A stretch of DNA of 64,000 nt from assembly GCF_000970345.1 (NCBI RefSeq), contig NZ_LAQU01000008.1:62001-126000 (forward strand). Reading direction: 5' to 3'. Below are positions 8,628 through 16,684 of the stretch, one piece after another; the stretch's first letter is position 1, and each line of letters starts with the position of its first letter. The notes under the pieces were generated by a model. That model was not told the DNA's origin. It saw only the letters and a list, made by a program, of their open reading frames with translations, and ran no database searches. The stretch comes from Robbsia andropogonis (GTDB taxonomy: Bacteria > Pseudomonadota > Gammaproteobacteria > Burkholderiales > Burkholderiaceae). A program made the translations under genes and the position numbers.

Positions 8628-9890
8628 TCATGGCGTCTGTAACGTCCCATCGCGTAGACGGGTTTGCGTCCAGGTTGTGACGGCGTTCGAGCAGGGAAAC
8701 TTTTTTGCCTGTGCTTCGTCGAGCGTCACGCCAAGGCCTGGTGCGTCGTTCGGATAGACAAAGCCGTGCCGATATTCCGGCAAACCTGGAAAAACATCCA
8801 GTAACGCCGCGTGCGGCCCCTTCAATTCCTGGATGACGAAATTCGGCGGTTCCACGCCGGACCATTCCTGGACACCAAAATTGCGCGCGGACAGATCGAT
8901 ATGGATATTCGCTGCATGGGCGAAAGGAGACATGTCACCTGGTCCATGCCAGGCGGTGCGCACACCATATTGTTCGGCAAAAATCTGCAGCTTGCGGGCT
9001 GGCGTGATCCCGCCTATCTGGCTCAAATGCACTCGGATGAAATCGACCAACCGGTCGGCAATCAGCGTACGCCACTCGAAGGGGTGATTGAACAATTCAC
9101 CCTGTGCCAACGGTGTCGTCGTCTTCGCGCGAAGCTGCCGCAACCACTCGCCCTCTTCCAGCGGAATCGCGTCCTCGAGGAAAAACAACGCATACGGCTC
9201 CAGCGCACGCGCGAAGCGAATCGCGTCGATCGGCGCAAGACGTTCATGGACATCGTGGATCAGTTCGACGTCGAAGCCCAGCCTCCGACGCAGGCCATCA
9301 AATAACTTCAGCGTGTCGCGCATGTATTGCCGGGCATCGAGATAAATACCGTCTGGCGCACCGTGCGGCGCATGCATTGGCGCCTTGCCGAAACCGCCGC
9401 CGCCATAGCCGCCACTTTGACATCGTATATGCGTGACACCTTCCTCACGATAGCGGGCGATCGTGTCACACAATGCCGCCACATCCCGCCCTTCCGCATG
9501 CCGGTAAATCGGCACGGCCTCCCGACTTTTACCGCCAAACAGTTGATATAACGGCAGGCCCGCCACCTTCCCCTTGATATCCCACAACGCCATGTCAACA
9601 CCCGAGATGGCATTGTTCTCGATTGGCCCGTTTCGCCAATAGCCGTTCTGATGCATCAACTGCCATAGATCCTCGATCGCATGCGCATCACGTCCGATAA
9701 TCAACGGGCGCAGATAATCCTCCAACACGCATTTGACCGCCAGATGACGATAGGCGAATGTCGCACAGCCATAGCCGACAAGCCCGGGCTGGTTGGTCTC
9801 GATTTTCACGACGACCAGGTTGATGCCTTCCGGCGCGGTGAGGATGACCTTCAAATCAGTGATCAGTGTTGTCACGGTACGTTTCGTCAT
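8628..9890 (-). CDS. Mannonate/altronate-type dehydratase (enolase superfamily, RspA/ManD-like)
   Basis: About 420 residues in the enolase superfamily layout. The N-terminal capping domain has RPLIIGRDAHAIEDLWQ and YWRNGPIENNAISGVDMALWDIKGK, the signature of the RspA/ManD (D-mannonate or D-altronate dehydratase) group. The barrel has DVELIHDVHERL, FFLEDAIPLEE and LAQGELFNH, carrying the D/E/E metal ligands, and the late RTAWHGPGDMSPFAHAAN segment with the group's H-G-x-G-D pattern. The reaction removes water from an aldonic acid to give 2-keto-3-deoxy-gluconate. The start is uncertain: ATG at 9890 fits the family's N terminus, while 9929 would add 13 residues; neither has a clear ribosome-binding site. 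It is probably last in the operon fadR-type regulator, SDR, MFS carrier, dehydratase. Confidence 0.88.
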   Translation of the reverse strand: MTKRTVTTLITDLKVILTAPEGINLVVVKIETNQPGLVGYGCATFAYRHLAVKCVLEDYLRPLIIGRDAHAIEDLWQLMHQNGYWRNGPIENNAISGVDMALWDIKGKVAGLPLYQLFGGKSREAVPIYRHAEGRDVAALCDTIARYREEGVTHIRCQSGGYGGGGFGKAPMHAPHGAPDGIYLDARQYMRDTLKLFDGLRRRLGFDVELIHDVHERLAPIDAIRFARALEPYALFFLEDAIPLEEGEWLRQLRAKTTTPLAQGELFNHPFEWRTLIADRLVDFIRVHLSQIGGITPARKLQIFAEQYGVRTAWHGPGDMSPFAHAANIHIDLSARNFGVQEWSGVEPPNFVIQELKGPHAALLDVFPGLPEYRHGFVYPNDAPGLGVTLDEAQAKKFPCSNAVTTWTQTRLRDGTLQTP

Positions 9891-9962
9891 TGATACGTGG
9901 TTGATTTCGGTCGACGTCTCTTCATGCATCGCGCCGACTGCGTGGGCGTATCGCGGCGCGAC

Positions 9963-11261
9963 TCAGGTCGACGAGGGACTTACTGCCATGGGACGCTCGC
10001 CGACGTGACGCGATGCCGTGCCGCCAGGCACCGTCATCATCAGGAACACAGAGGCAAGCAAGGAGACGGCCATGAAAATGTACGATGCGGCCGGACTGCC
10101 GGTGGCGCCGTTCAGATAACCCACCAGGTAAGCACCTAAAAACGCACCCAACGCGCCGCATGCATTCACCAGGCCGATTGCACCGCCCAACACGTTACTT
10201 GGAATCAATTCGGGAATCAGTGCAAAGAATGGTCCATACGGCGCATACATCGTCGCACCGGCGATCACGAGCAGCGTGAACGACCACCAGAAATGCGTGC
10301 TGCCAAGCAAGTACGAACCGACGAACGCCGCCGTCCCGACCAGCAGCAATGGCCAGACGAAAAGCTTGCGGTTGCCGGTACGGTCGGACAACCAGGAGGC
10401 CAACAACATCAACACAATGGCTGCGAGATAAGGCACCGCGGACAGCCAGCCGATCGAGACGATATCGATCGTCGAAGCGGCTTTCAGAATAGACGGTAGC
10501 CACATGATGAAGCCGTAGATGCCCACACTCCACAGCGCGTGAATCGCACAGCATTTCAAGACGATCGGCGAGCGAAACGCGCCCCGGTAGTCGCGCACCG
10601 GGGCGATACCAGATTGCTCGGCATCAAAGCGCGCCTGTAGCACACGCTTCTCGTCTGTGGTCAGCCACCCGGCCTCGGACGGACGTTCGCTGACCGTGAA
10701 CCACCAAACCACGGCCCAGATGAGCGCAGGAAGCCCTTCCAGAACGAACATATGACGCCATCCGAAACTATGCACCAGATAACCGGATAGCACCGACATC
10801 CACAAGACGGTGACCGGATTGCCCAGGATCAACAACGTGTTTGCCCGGGAGCGCTCGGTCTTCGTGAACCAGCGGCTGATATACATCAGCATGGACGGCA
10901 TCACCGCTGCCTCCACCACGCCGAGGACGAACCGCAGCACCATCAGCGTGGGAATATTACTGACCATGCCAGTAGCGGCGGCGCAGAGGCCCCACAATAC
11001 AAGACTGCAGAAAATCAGCTTGCGCACACTGTTGCGCTGCGCATAGATCGCGCCCGGCACCTGAAACAGGCAATAACCAAGGAAAAACAGCGCACCAATC
11101 AACGACGACGTCGCGGAGCTAATGCCCAGGTCTCTATCGATCCCCGCCGCTGCCGCGAATCCATAATTGGCACGATCCAGGTAGGCAAGACTATAGGTGA
11201 TGAAAATCACCGGCATCAAATACCACCATCTGCGGGTAGCGATCGGTTGAACGTCGTTCAT
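9963..11261 (-). CDS. MFS carrier for sugar acids (anion:cation symporter family)
   Basis: A 432-residue inner-membrane protein with twelve predicted helices. The start at 11261 has GAGG at six bases distance; the open frame reaches up to 11279. Early in the protein, LAYLDRANYGFAAAAGIDRDLGIS is the Y-x-D-R-x-N-x-x-x-A signature of the anion:cation symporter branch, which includes GudP, DgoT and ExuT. The loop ISRWFTKTERSRANTLLILG (about residues 125-144) also fits this group. It lies between a sugar-acid dehydratase gene and a sugar-oxidoreductase pseudogene on the same strand, so an aldonate or uronate is the likely substrate. The exact sugar cannot be read from the sequence. Confidence 0.9.
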   Translation of the reverse strand: MNDVQPIATRRWWYLMPVIFITYSLAYLDRANYGFAAAAGIDRDLGISSATSSLIGALFFLGYCLFQVPGAIYAQRNSVRKLIFCSLVLWGLCAAATGMVSNIPTLMVLRFVLGVVEAAVMPSMLMYISRWFTKTERSRANTLLILGNPVTVLWMSVLSGYLVHSFGWRHMFVLEGLPALIWAVVWWFTVSERPSEAGWLTTDEKRVLQARFDAEQSGIAPVRDYRGAFRSPIVLKCCAIHALWSVGIYGFIMWLPSILKAASTIDIVSIGWLSAVPYLAAIVLMLLASWLSDRTGNRKLFVWPLLLVGTAAFVGSYLLGSTHFWWSFTLLVIAGATMYAPYGPFFALIPELIPSNVLGGAIGLVNACGALGAFLGAYLVGYLNGATGSPAASYIFMAVSLLASVFLMMTVPGGTASRHVGERPMAVSPSST

Positions 11262-11322
11262 GATATGCCTCGTCTCCAATGTTATTTACGTGCGGCAAGC
11301 GATTTCATTCGCCGCTTTTTTT

Positions 11323-12097
11323 CTACAAGACCGACAACCACCCACCATCGACATAAATGATTTGTCCATTGACATAGCTCGACGCCGCCGAAGAAAGGAA
11401 GACGGCCGCGCCGACCAATTCCTCCGGCCGCCCCCATCGTTGCGACGGATTGCTGCTCTTGACCCATGCATCAAAACGCGCGTCTTCCACCAACGGCTTG
11501 TTCATGTCTGTGAGGATATAGCCGGGACCGATTGCATTCGCCTGTATGTCCGATTGCGCCCATTCCGCACTCATGGCACGCGTCAGCATCTTGATGCCGC
11601 CTTTTGCCGCCGTGTAGGCCCCGACCGTGGCCCGTGCGCCTTCACTGGTCAGCGAGCCGATGTTGATGATCTTCCCGCCAGCGCCGCGCGCGATCATGCG
11701 GCGTGCGGCGTGCGGCCTCCCTGGCAACAATGAATGCGCTGGTCAGGTTGGTATCGATCACTCGCTGCCAGTCGGGCAACGCAAGCTCCACTAGAGGCTT
11801 GCGAAACTGGATACCTGCATTGTTGATGACGATATCAATCCGCACCCCGGCGTCATCCCACGATTCAAAGGCGCTGACCACTTGCGCTTCGTCCGTCACA
11901 TCGAAGTGGCGTCCGATAACGTCGAACCCTTCCTCGCGTATTGTCGCGACGGCCGACGCAACCGTTTCCTCGCGTGTACCGTTGATCCACACCTTCGCGC
12001 CGGCCTGCGCCAGTCCGCGCGCCAATGCAAAGCCGATTCCGCGAGCGGAACCGGTAACCAGTGCAGTACGGCCCGTCAGGTCGAATAGAGAACGCAT
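11323..12097 (-). pseudogene. Frameshifted SDR, gluconate 5-dehydrogenase-like
   Basis: The gene is complete except for one frame break. The N-terminal part (from ATG 12097, AAAGGA eight bases upstream) has the NAD(P) motif TGSARGIGFALARGLA and the NNAG motif. The C-terminal part in another frame has NIGSLTSE, YTAAKGG (catalytic S, Y and K) and the ending GQIIYVDGGWLS. The break is at 11698-11711, where the 7-base unit GCGGCGT occurs twice in tandem. Removing one copy gives a continuous VAREAARRMIARGAGGKIIN reading and restores a normal 257-residue enzyme. The family includes gluconate 5-dehydrogenase and KduD, which interconvert keto and hydroxy sugar acids. It sits between its likely repressor and the carrier, so the pathway may be impaired in this strain, or the site may be prone to slippage. 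Confidence 0.88.
11698..11711 (+). repeat. Two tandem copies of GCGGCGT inside the SDR gene
   Basis: Two perfect copies of the 7-mer GCGGCGT, followed by a partial third copy (GCGGC), lie inside the SDR coding region. One copy too many shifts the frame. A seven-base duplication of this kind is typical of replication slippage and can revert. Confidence 0.9.
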
Positions 12098-12109
12098 CCG
12101 GGGCATCCT

Positions 12110-12862
12110 TTATGTAGCGTTGGTGCGCGCCGCTTGCGGTGCCACCGACTGATTGAAGAAATTCGCAGCGTGCAAACGGCGGTCGCGGTCGGCAAAATCG
12201 TCCGCCGCGCGATCGATCAATGCCAGCACGGCCCTTTCCGACGCATCGGGATCGGCACGTTCAATGGCCACGCATAAGGTCTCGTGCAACGGCAGAGAGC
12301 GTGCCGGCCCCCCTTCCACTTCGGAACTCAGCGCAAAACTTGCTTGAAGGATCGCGGACAATGCCGTTTGCATTTGCTGTATGAACTGGTTGTGGCATGC
12401 CAGCAAGATCGCACTGTGAAACGCCAGATCCGCAGGGACATAGGCACCTCGTCCGGCGACCGCCTCCGCCATCGCGTCATAGGCATGGCGCACCGCGCGC
12501 CTTTCGGCGTCCGTCGCGCGTGTCGACGCCAACTTCGCCGCTTGCGGCTCGATGATCCGGCGCAATTCCATCAAATCGCGGATCAGTGTGGCATCCACAG
12601 TCCCGGACTTTGCCCGCCAGCCGATGACATCGGGATCGAACAACTGCCATTGCGCTCGCGGAGTCACCACCGTGCCATGTCGACGACGCACGTCCAACAT
12701 GCCTTTTGCCGACAACGATTTCACCGTCTCCCGAATCGTGATGCGACTGACCGCCATCTGCTCCGCCAACGCCGGCTCCGCCGGCAACACATCCCCTGGC
12801 GCAAAGTGTCCCGCGCAGATCTGCTCGCCAATTCGATCCAAGATTTGCCGATATACCGTCAT
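12110..12862 (-). CDS. GntR-type regulator of the FadR/FCD subfamily
   Basis: A 250-residue regulator. Residues 1-70 form the winged helix (GDVLPAEPALAEQMAVSRITIRETVKSLSAKGML, then RHGTVV). The rest is a helical FCD effector domain with the usual metal-binding histidines around AFHSAILLACHN and LHETLCVAIERAD. FadR-type proteins of this kind usually repress sugar-acid genes and release DNA when bound to a sugar acid or intermediate. It is the first gene of the minus-strand operon, four bases before the SDR start, so it is probably autoregulated and controls the whole set. The first two codons are both ATG (12865 and 12862) and no ribosome-binding site precedes them. Confidence 0.88.
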   Translation of the reverse strand: MTVYRQILDRIGEQICAGHFAPGDVLPAEPALAEQMAVSRITIRETVKSLSAKGMLDVRRRHGTVVTPRAQWQLFDPDVIGWRAKSGTVDATLIRDLMELRRIIEPQAAKLASTRATDAERRAVRHAYDAMAEAVAGRGAYVPADLAFHSAILLACHNQFIQQMQTALSAILQASFALSSEVEGGPARSLPLHETLCVAIERADPDASERAVLALIDRAADDFADRDRRLHAANFFNQSVAPQAARTNAT

Positions 12863-12875
12863 CATGGTTATTTGC

Positions 12876-12885
12876 CATACGTATG
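12876..12885. promoter_or_regulatory. Candidate FadR-type operator
   Basis: CATACGTATG is a perfect 10-base palindrome only 13 bases before the FadR-type start codon and inside the regulator/SDR divergent region (12866-13048). FadR-subfamily operators are short palindromes of comparable size. A site here could control the minus-strand operon and possibly the plus-strand SDR. Base content alone is not proof. Confidence 0.35.
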
Positions 12886-13048
12886 ATGTAATGACAAACT
12901 ATCGCATCTCACAAATGTCCTTCAATGCGGATAAACCCTTGACTTCGAAGTTCTCTGCCGCAGTCGTTTCGATGCATGGCGTTATGATGGTTTGCATGCG
13001 TACCGCGCGTGGTAGCCACCGATGTGAACAAATGAAAGGAGCCATTCC

Positions 13049-13843
13049 GTGATAATCGATTTAAAAGGCAAGACCGCGCTGGTCACCGCATCAACCGGAG
13101 GCATTGGATTCGCGATCGCGAAAGCCTTGGCGGAAAGCGGTGCGGTGGTCGTGATCAACGGTCGAACGAAGAATTCCGTGGATAAAGCCAAGGACAAGCT
13201 CGCAGCCAAGGTGGCCGATGCTTCCCTGCATGTCGCTGCCGCGGACCTTGGCTCGAACGACGGCGTCCAGGCGTTGGTGGCGCAATGTCCGCCCATCGAT
13301 ATCTTGATAAACAACGCGGGTATTTACGGGCAGCGCGACTTTTACGAGACGGACGACGACACGTGGGAACGCTATTGGCAGACGAACGTGATGAGCGGCG
13401 TGCGGCTCTCCCGCGCGCTGACCCCGGCGATGGTAAAGAAGGGATGGGGACGCGTGGTATTTATTTCGTCGGAGTCGGCTCGCAACATTCCAGCGGACAT
13501 GATCCACTACGGCGTGACGAAGACGTCGCAACTTTCCCTGTCTCGGGGCTTGGCAAAACGCCTTGCCGGCACCGGTGTCACCGTGAATGCCGTATTGCCG
13601 GGACCGACCCTCTCCGACGGCTTCGCGGCGATGATGCAGGATGAGGTTGCCCGCACCGGCAAGTCAGTGGACGAGATCGCGAAGGCGTTCGTCATGGCGC
13701 ACCGGCCATCATCGATCATTCAACGCGCGGCTACCGTCGAGGAAGTCGCCAATATGGTTGTCTACATCAGCTCTCTGCAAGCGTCCGCGACATCCGGCGC
13801 GGCATTGCGGGTAGATGGTGGCGTAGTGGACGATATCGTCTGA
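13049..13843 (+). CDS. Short-chain dehydrogenase/reductase
   Basis: A 264-residue classical SDR starting with GTG at 13049, with AAGGAG eight bases upstream. It shows the nucleotide loop TASTGGIGFAIA (residues 12-23), NNAG at about 90, the active-site serine in VFISSES, and the Y-x-x-x-K pair in HYGVTKTS. The C terminus ends with SGAALRVDGGVV as in the family. Compared with the frameshifted SDR on the other strand it is a separate, more distant family member and not a copy. It is divergent from the FadR-type regulator and may belong to the same sugar-acid regulon. The substrate is unknown; alcohol or keto-sugar oxidation is likely. Confidence 0.87.
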   Translation: MIIDLKGKTALVTASTGGIGFAIAKALAESGAVVVINGRTKNSVDKAKDKLAAKVADASLHVAAADLGSNDGVQALVAQCPPIDILINNAGIYGQRDFYETDDDTWERYWQTNVMSGVRLSRALTPAMVKKGWGRVVFISSESARNIPADMIHYGVTKTSQLSLSRGLAKRLAGTGVTVNAVLPGPTLSDGFAAMMQDEVARTGKSVDEIAKAFVMAHRPSSIIQRAATVEEVANMVVYISSLQASATSGAALRVDGGVVDDIV

Positions 13844-13884
13844 CGCCGGATCAACGTGCCTCGGATCGACCGCCGTATGGCGAA

Positions 13885-16191
13885 TCAACGGGGCACGTGC
13901 CACCAGCGCGGGAGAAGGCGCCTGACATCGGCGCGACGATAACGATCATCTATCAGGAAGACGACGCCGCGATCCTGTTCGGTGCGTATCACCCGCCCGG
14001 CGGCCTGTACGACCTTCTGCAGCCCCGGAAACAGATAAGCGTAGTCATAGCCACGCCCGAAGCGCTGTTCGAGCGATGCCCGCATCTGTTCATTGACGGG
14101 ATTCATCTGGGGCAAACCCAGCGTGGCGACAAACGCACCGATCAGGCGCTCACCAGCAAGATCAACGCCTTCCGCGAACGCACCGCCCAATACCGCGAAC
14201 CCGATCCCACGCCCATCGATCTGAAACCGATTGAGAAAACTGTCGCGTGCGGCTTCATTCATGCCTGGTGTTTGCGCCCACATGGGCAGGTCCGGATGAC
14301 GCAATGCCATCGTTTCCACGACTCGCTGCAGATAGTCGAAGCTGCTGAAAAACGCAAGGTAGTTGCCAGGATGTGCTCGATACTGGCCTGCGATCACGTC
14401 CGTGATGGGTAACAACGAACGCTGCCGATCGCGCCACCGCGTGGACACATGCCCCACCACTTCCACTCGAAGTTGTCCCGCGCGAAATGGACCTTCCACC
14501 TCAAGCCATTCCGTGCCTTCCGCCAGTCCCAGCGTATCCCGATAAAACTGTCCTGGTGCCAACGTGCCCGAAAAAAGCACCGTGGCGCGCGCGGCGACAA
14601 ACCGCGTCGCGAGATAAGGGGCAGGCACGACATTCCGCACGCTGAGCGTGGTCGCTTCCAACGGGCGGCTTGCAGCGCCTTGCCGCGGCAAATGAACGTG
14701 CGCGCCCGCATTGTCCCGATCCCGGGGCGACAGCATCACGTCGAATATCGCATGCTTGCCAAATCCTTCCGCTAGGGAGGCGAAATGCATGACATCGAAG
14801 TAAAAACGCAGTGCGGCAGGCGGGACCTCAAGTGGAGCCTGCGCCATGTGGTCGCTTGCCACTTCCACTAGGTTTTGCACGGCGGCAAGCAAGGGCTGGG
14901 GAATCGTCTCGTGTACTTGATAGTCCTCCTGTTGCACACGATTGATCGCATTCCAGGCACGGTTCAACCGATCCAGTGGCTTTTTCAGGATAGCGGGCGC
15001 TTTTGCCCGGATCTCTCGCAGCACCGTCTGGTCAAGCGCCGTGCTGTACATGCCGCGAGCCCGATCCACCAGATTGTGCGCCTCGTCAACCAGGACCGCG
15101 ACCTGCCATTGATAGGCCTGAGTCAATCCGAACAGCAATGCGCTGCTGTCAAAATAGTAGTTATAGTCCCCAACAACGACATCACTCCAGCGCGCCAGCT
15201 CCTGCGCCAGGTAATACGGACAGACATCATGTGCGAGCGCCGTCTCTCGAACGACTTCCCGCGTCAACTGTCCATGTTCCAATGCCGCCGCGCGCGCATC
15301 CGCGAGACGATCGTAGAAGCCGCGCGCCAACGGACAGGCATCACCATGGCAAGCCTTGTCCGGATGTTCACACGCCTTGTCACGCGCCACCAGTTCCAGT
15401 GCCCTTAGCGGCAAGCCCTTCGCGCCACCGCGCAACAACGCGACGGTATCGAGCGCAAGGGCCCGGCCCGATGTCTTTGCCGTCAAGAAGAAGATGCGGT
15501 CGATCCGCTCTTCGGCACATGCTTTCAACAGCGGGAACAGGGTCGCCAGAGTCTTGCCAATTCCGGTGGGCGCTTGAACCATCAGGTTTGCCCCGTCGCG
15601 CGCGGCACGATACACCGCAACGGCGATGTCACGCTGCCCCTTCCGGAATGCATGGGGAAACGCCAGCCCGGATAATGCGGCGTTGCGCGCTTGACGGTGC
15701 GCATCCTCCTGCACTGCCCACGCAAGGAACCGTTCACATTGCACGGTAAAGAATGTTTTAAGCGACGCCGCCGTGTGCGACTGCGTCAGCAGGGTTTCCT
15801 TCTCACTACGGATATCGAAATACACCAACGAGACCGTCAGCGTCGTCAGTGCGCGCGATTCACAGAGCAAATGACCGTACACCAGCGCTTGCGCCCAGTG
15901 CAATGCGCGATGATTGGCAGGCATGGCGTCCAGATCACCGCGATAGGTCTTGATTTCCTCGAGGCGGTTTTCATCGCTGGCATACCCATCCGCGCGTCCC
16001 CGCACAGTAAGGTCCCCGTACACGCCCGACAACACCACTTCGACCTCGTACCCTTTCGCCCTGCGTGCCGCAACGGTGACATGCCCAGCCATGCCTTCGG
16101 ATGCCGTGGGCGCCGGGGTAAAACGCATATCGAGATCACCGCTACGAGCGGTGAATTCGCAGAGGGCGCGCACGGCAATGACATAGTTCAT
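13885..16191 (-). CDS. Nuclease-helicase: PD-(D/E)XK domain fused to a Rad3/XPD-type Fe-S helicase
   Basis: A 768-residue DNA repair enzyme. The N-terminal 180 residues contain GRADGYASDENRLEEIKTYRGD, the spaced D...E-x-K pattern of a Cas4-like PD-(D/E)XK nuclease. A superfamily-2 helicase follows: Walker A APTGIGKT near residue 215, an iron-sulphur cysteine set (C-x6-C-x4-CP, and a fourth in DVCPYY), DEAH at about 380, and the C-terminal RecA lobe with the arginine-rich AAGRVIRTEQDRG. Proteins of the DinG/XPD group unwind DNA 5' to 3', and need the Fe-S cluster. The start codon overlaps the stop of the upstream FAN1 remnant by four bases (ATGA). In relatives this helicase is commonly beside a FAN1/VRR-NUC gene, so it probably acts in crosslink or branched-DNA repair. 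Confidence 0.88.
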   Translation of the reverse strand: MNYVIAVRALCEFTARSGDLDMRFTPAPTASEGMAGHVTVAARRAKGYEVEVVLSGVYGDLTVRGRADGYASDENRLEEIKTYRGDLDAMPANHRALHWAQALVYGHLLCESRALTTLTVSLVYFDIRSEKETLLTQSHTAASLKTFFTVQCERFLAWAVQEDAHRQARNAALSGLAFPHAFRKGQRDIAVAVYRAARDGANLMVQAPTGIGKTLATLFPLLKACAEERIDRIFFLTAKTSGRALALDTVALLRGGAKGLPLRALELVARDKACEHPDKACHGDACPLARGFYDRLADARAAALEHGQLTREVVRETALAHDVCPYYLAQELARWSDVVVGDYNYYFDSSALLFGLTQAYQWQVAVLVDEAHNLVDRARGMYSTALDQTVLREIRAKAPAILKKPLDRLNRAWNAINRVQQEDYQVHETIPQPLLAAVQNLVEVASDHMAQAPLEVPPAALRFYFDVMHFASLAEGFGKHAIFDVMLSPRDRDNAGAHVHLPRQGAASRPLEATTLSVRNVVPAPYLATRFVAARATVLFSGTLAPGQFYRDTLGLAEGTEWLEVEGPFRAGQLRVEVVGHVSTRWRDRQRSLLPITDVIAGQYRAHPGNYLAFFSSFDYLQRVVETMALRHPDLPMWAQTPGMNEAARDSFLNRFQIDGRGIGFAVLGGAFAEGVDLAGERLIGAFVATLGLPQMNPVNEQMRASLEQRFGRGYDYAYLFPGLQKVVQAAGRVIRTEQDRGVVFLIDDRYRRADVRRLLPRWWHVPR

Positions 16192-16583
16192 GGCAACAGC
16201 ATTGCAACTATCGTAACGCCGCGACCGATTGCAGCAAGCGATTCCATCGTGGCGCCGGCAACGTCAACCGGATATCTTTTTTCGTCGTAACGGTGCTCGC
16301 GCGACGGGAAATGCCTGCCCCGCCGCGTCATCCTGCGTATAAGCAACGCCTGAAACACCACGGGCAGTATCTTTAAAGCGGCAATGACAGCATGCTCGCG
16401 CGCATCGAGAAGGTCTTGATAACGCCGCACGCTCCAATCGATCGCGCAGGTGAAATGGTAGGGGTAGTATGACTGAGCGGCGGGCACAGGGATCAAGGTA
16501 CGAAGAAGACTGTGTTTTTGTACAGCATCATAGCAGACCTCGACGACGATGCCCCCTCGAACATTGTGAGCCGCCGACATCAC
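16188..16583 (-). pseudogene. N-terminal remnant of a FAN1-type (VRR-NUC) nuclease gene
   Basis: The 131-residue frame contains YYPYHFTCAIDWSVRRY, QDLLDAREHAVIAALKILP and FQALLIRRMTRRGRHFP. This follows the N-terminal pattern of bacterial FAN1 proteins (YY..NF...L.WV..RY.DLL...E......F..LP...QAL..RM..R.G..F). A complete FAN1 has about 550 residues including the C-terminal VRR-NUC nuclease domain; all of that is missing and the frame ends in unrelated residues. An internal deletion that joined the start of the gene to its last few bases would explain the result, because the stop still overlaps the helicase start. The assignment is from remembered motifs and is moderately sure. Confidence 0.6.
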
Positions 16584-16684
16584 TCAAGTTTGGAAAAACC
16601 GAAAAGCCCTAGCGCGTGATGATCGACATTGTTTACCGGATATCCCGAGGCTGCTTGGCACCTGCAAGCGATGATCCCCTAGGC

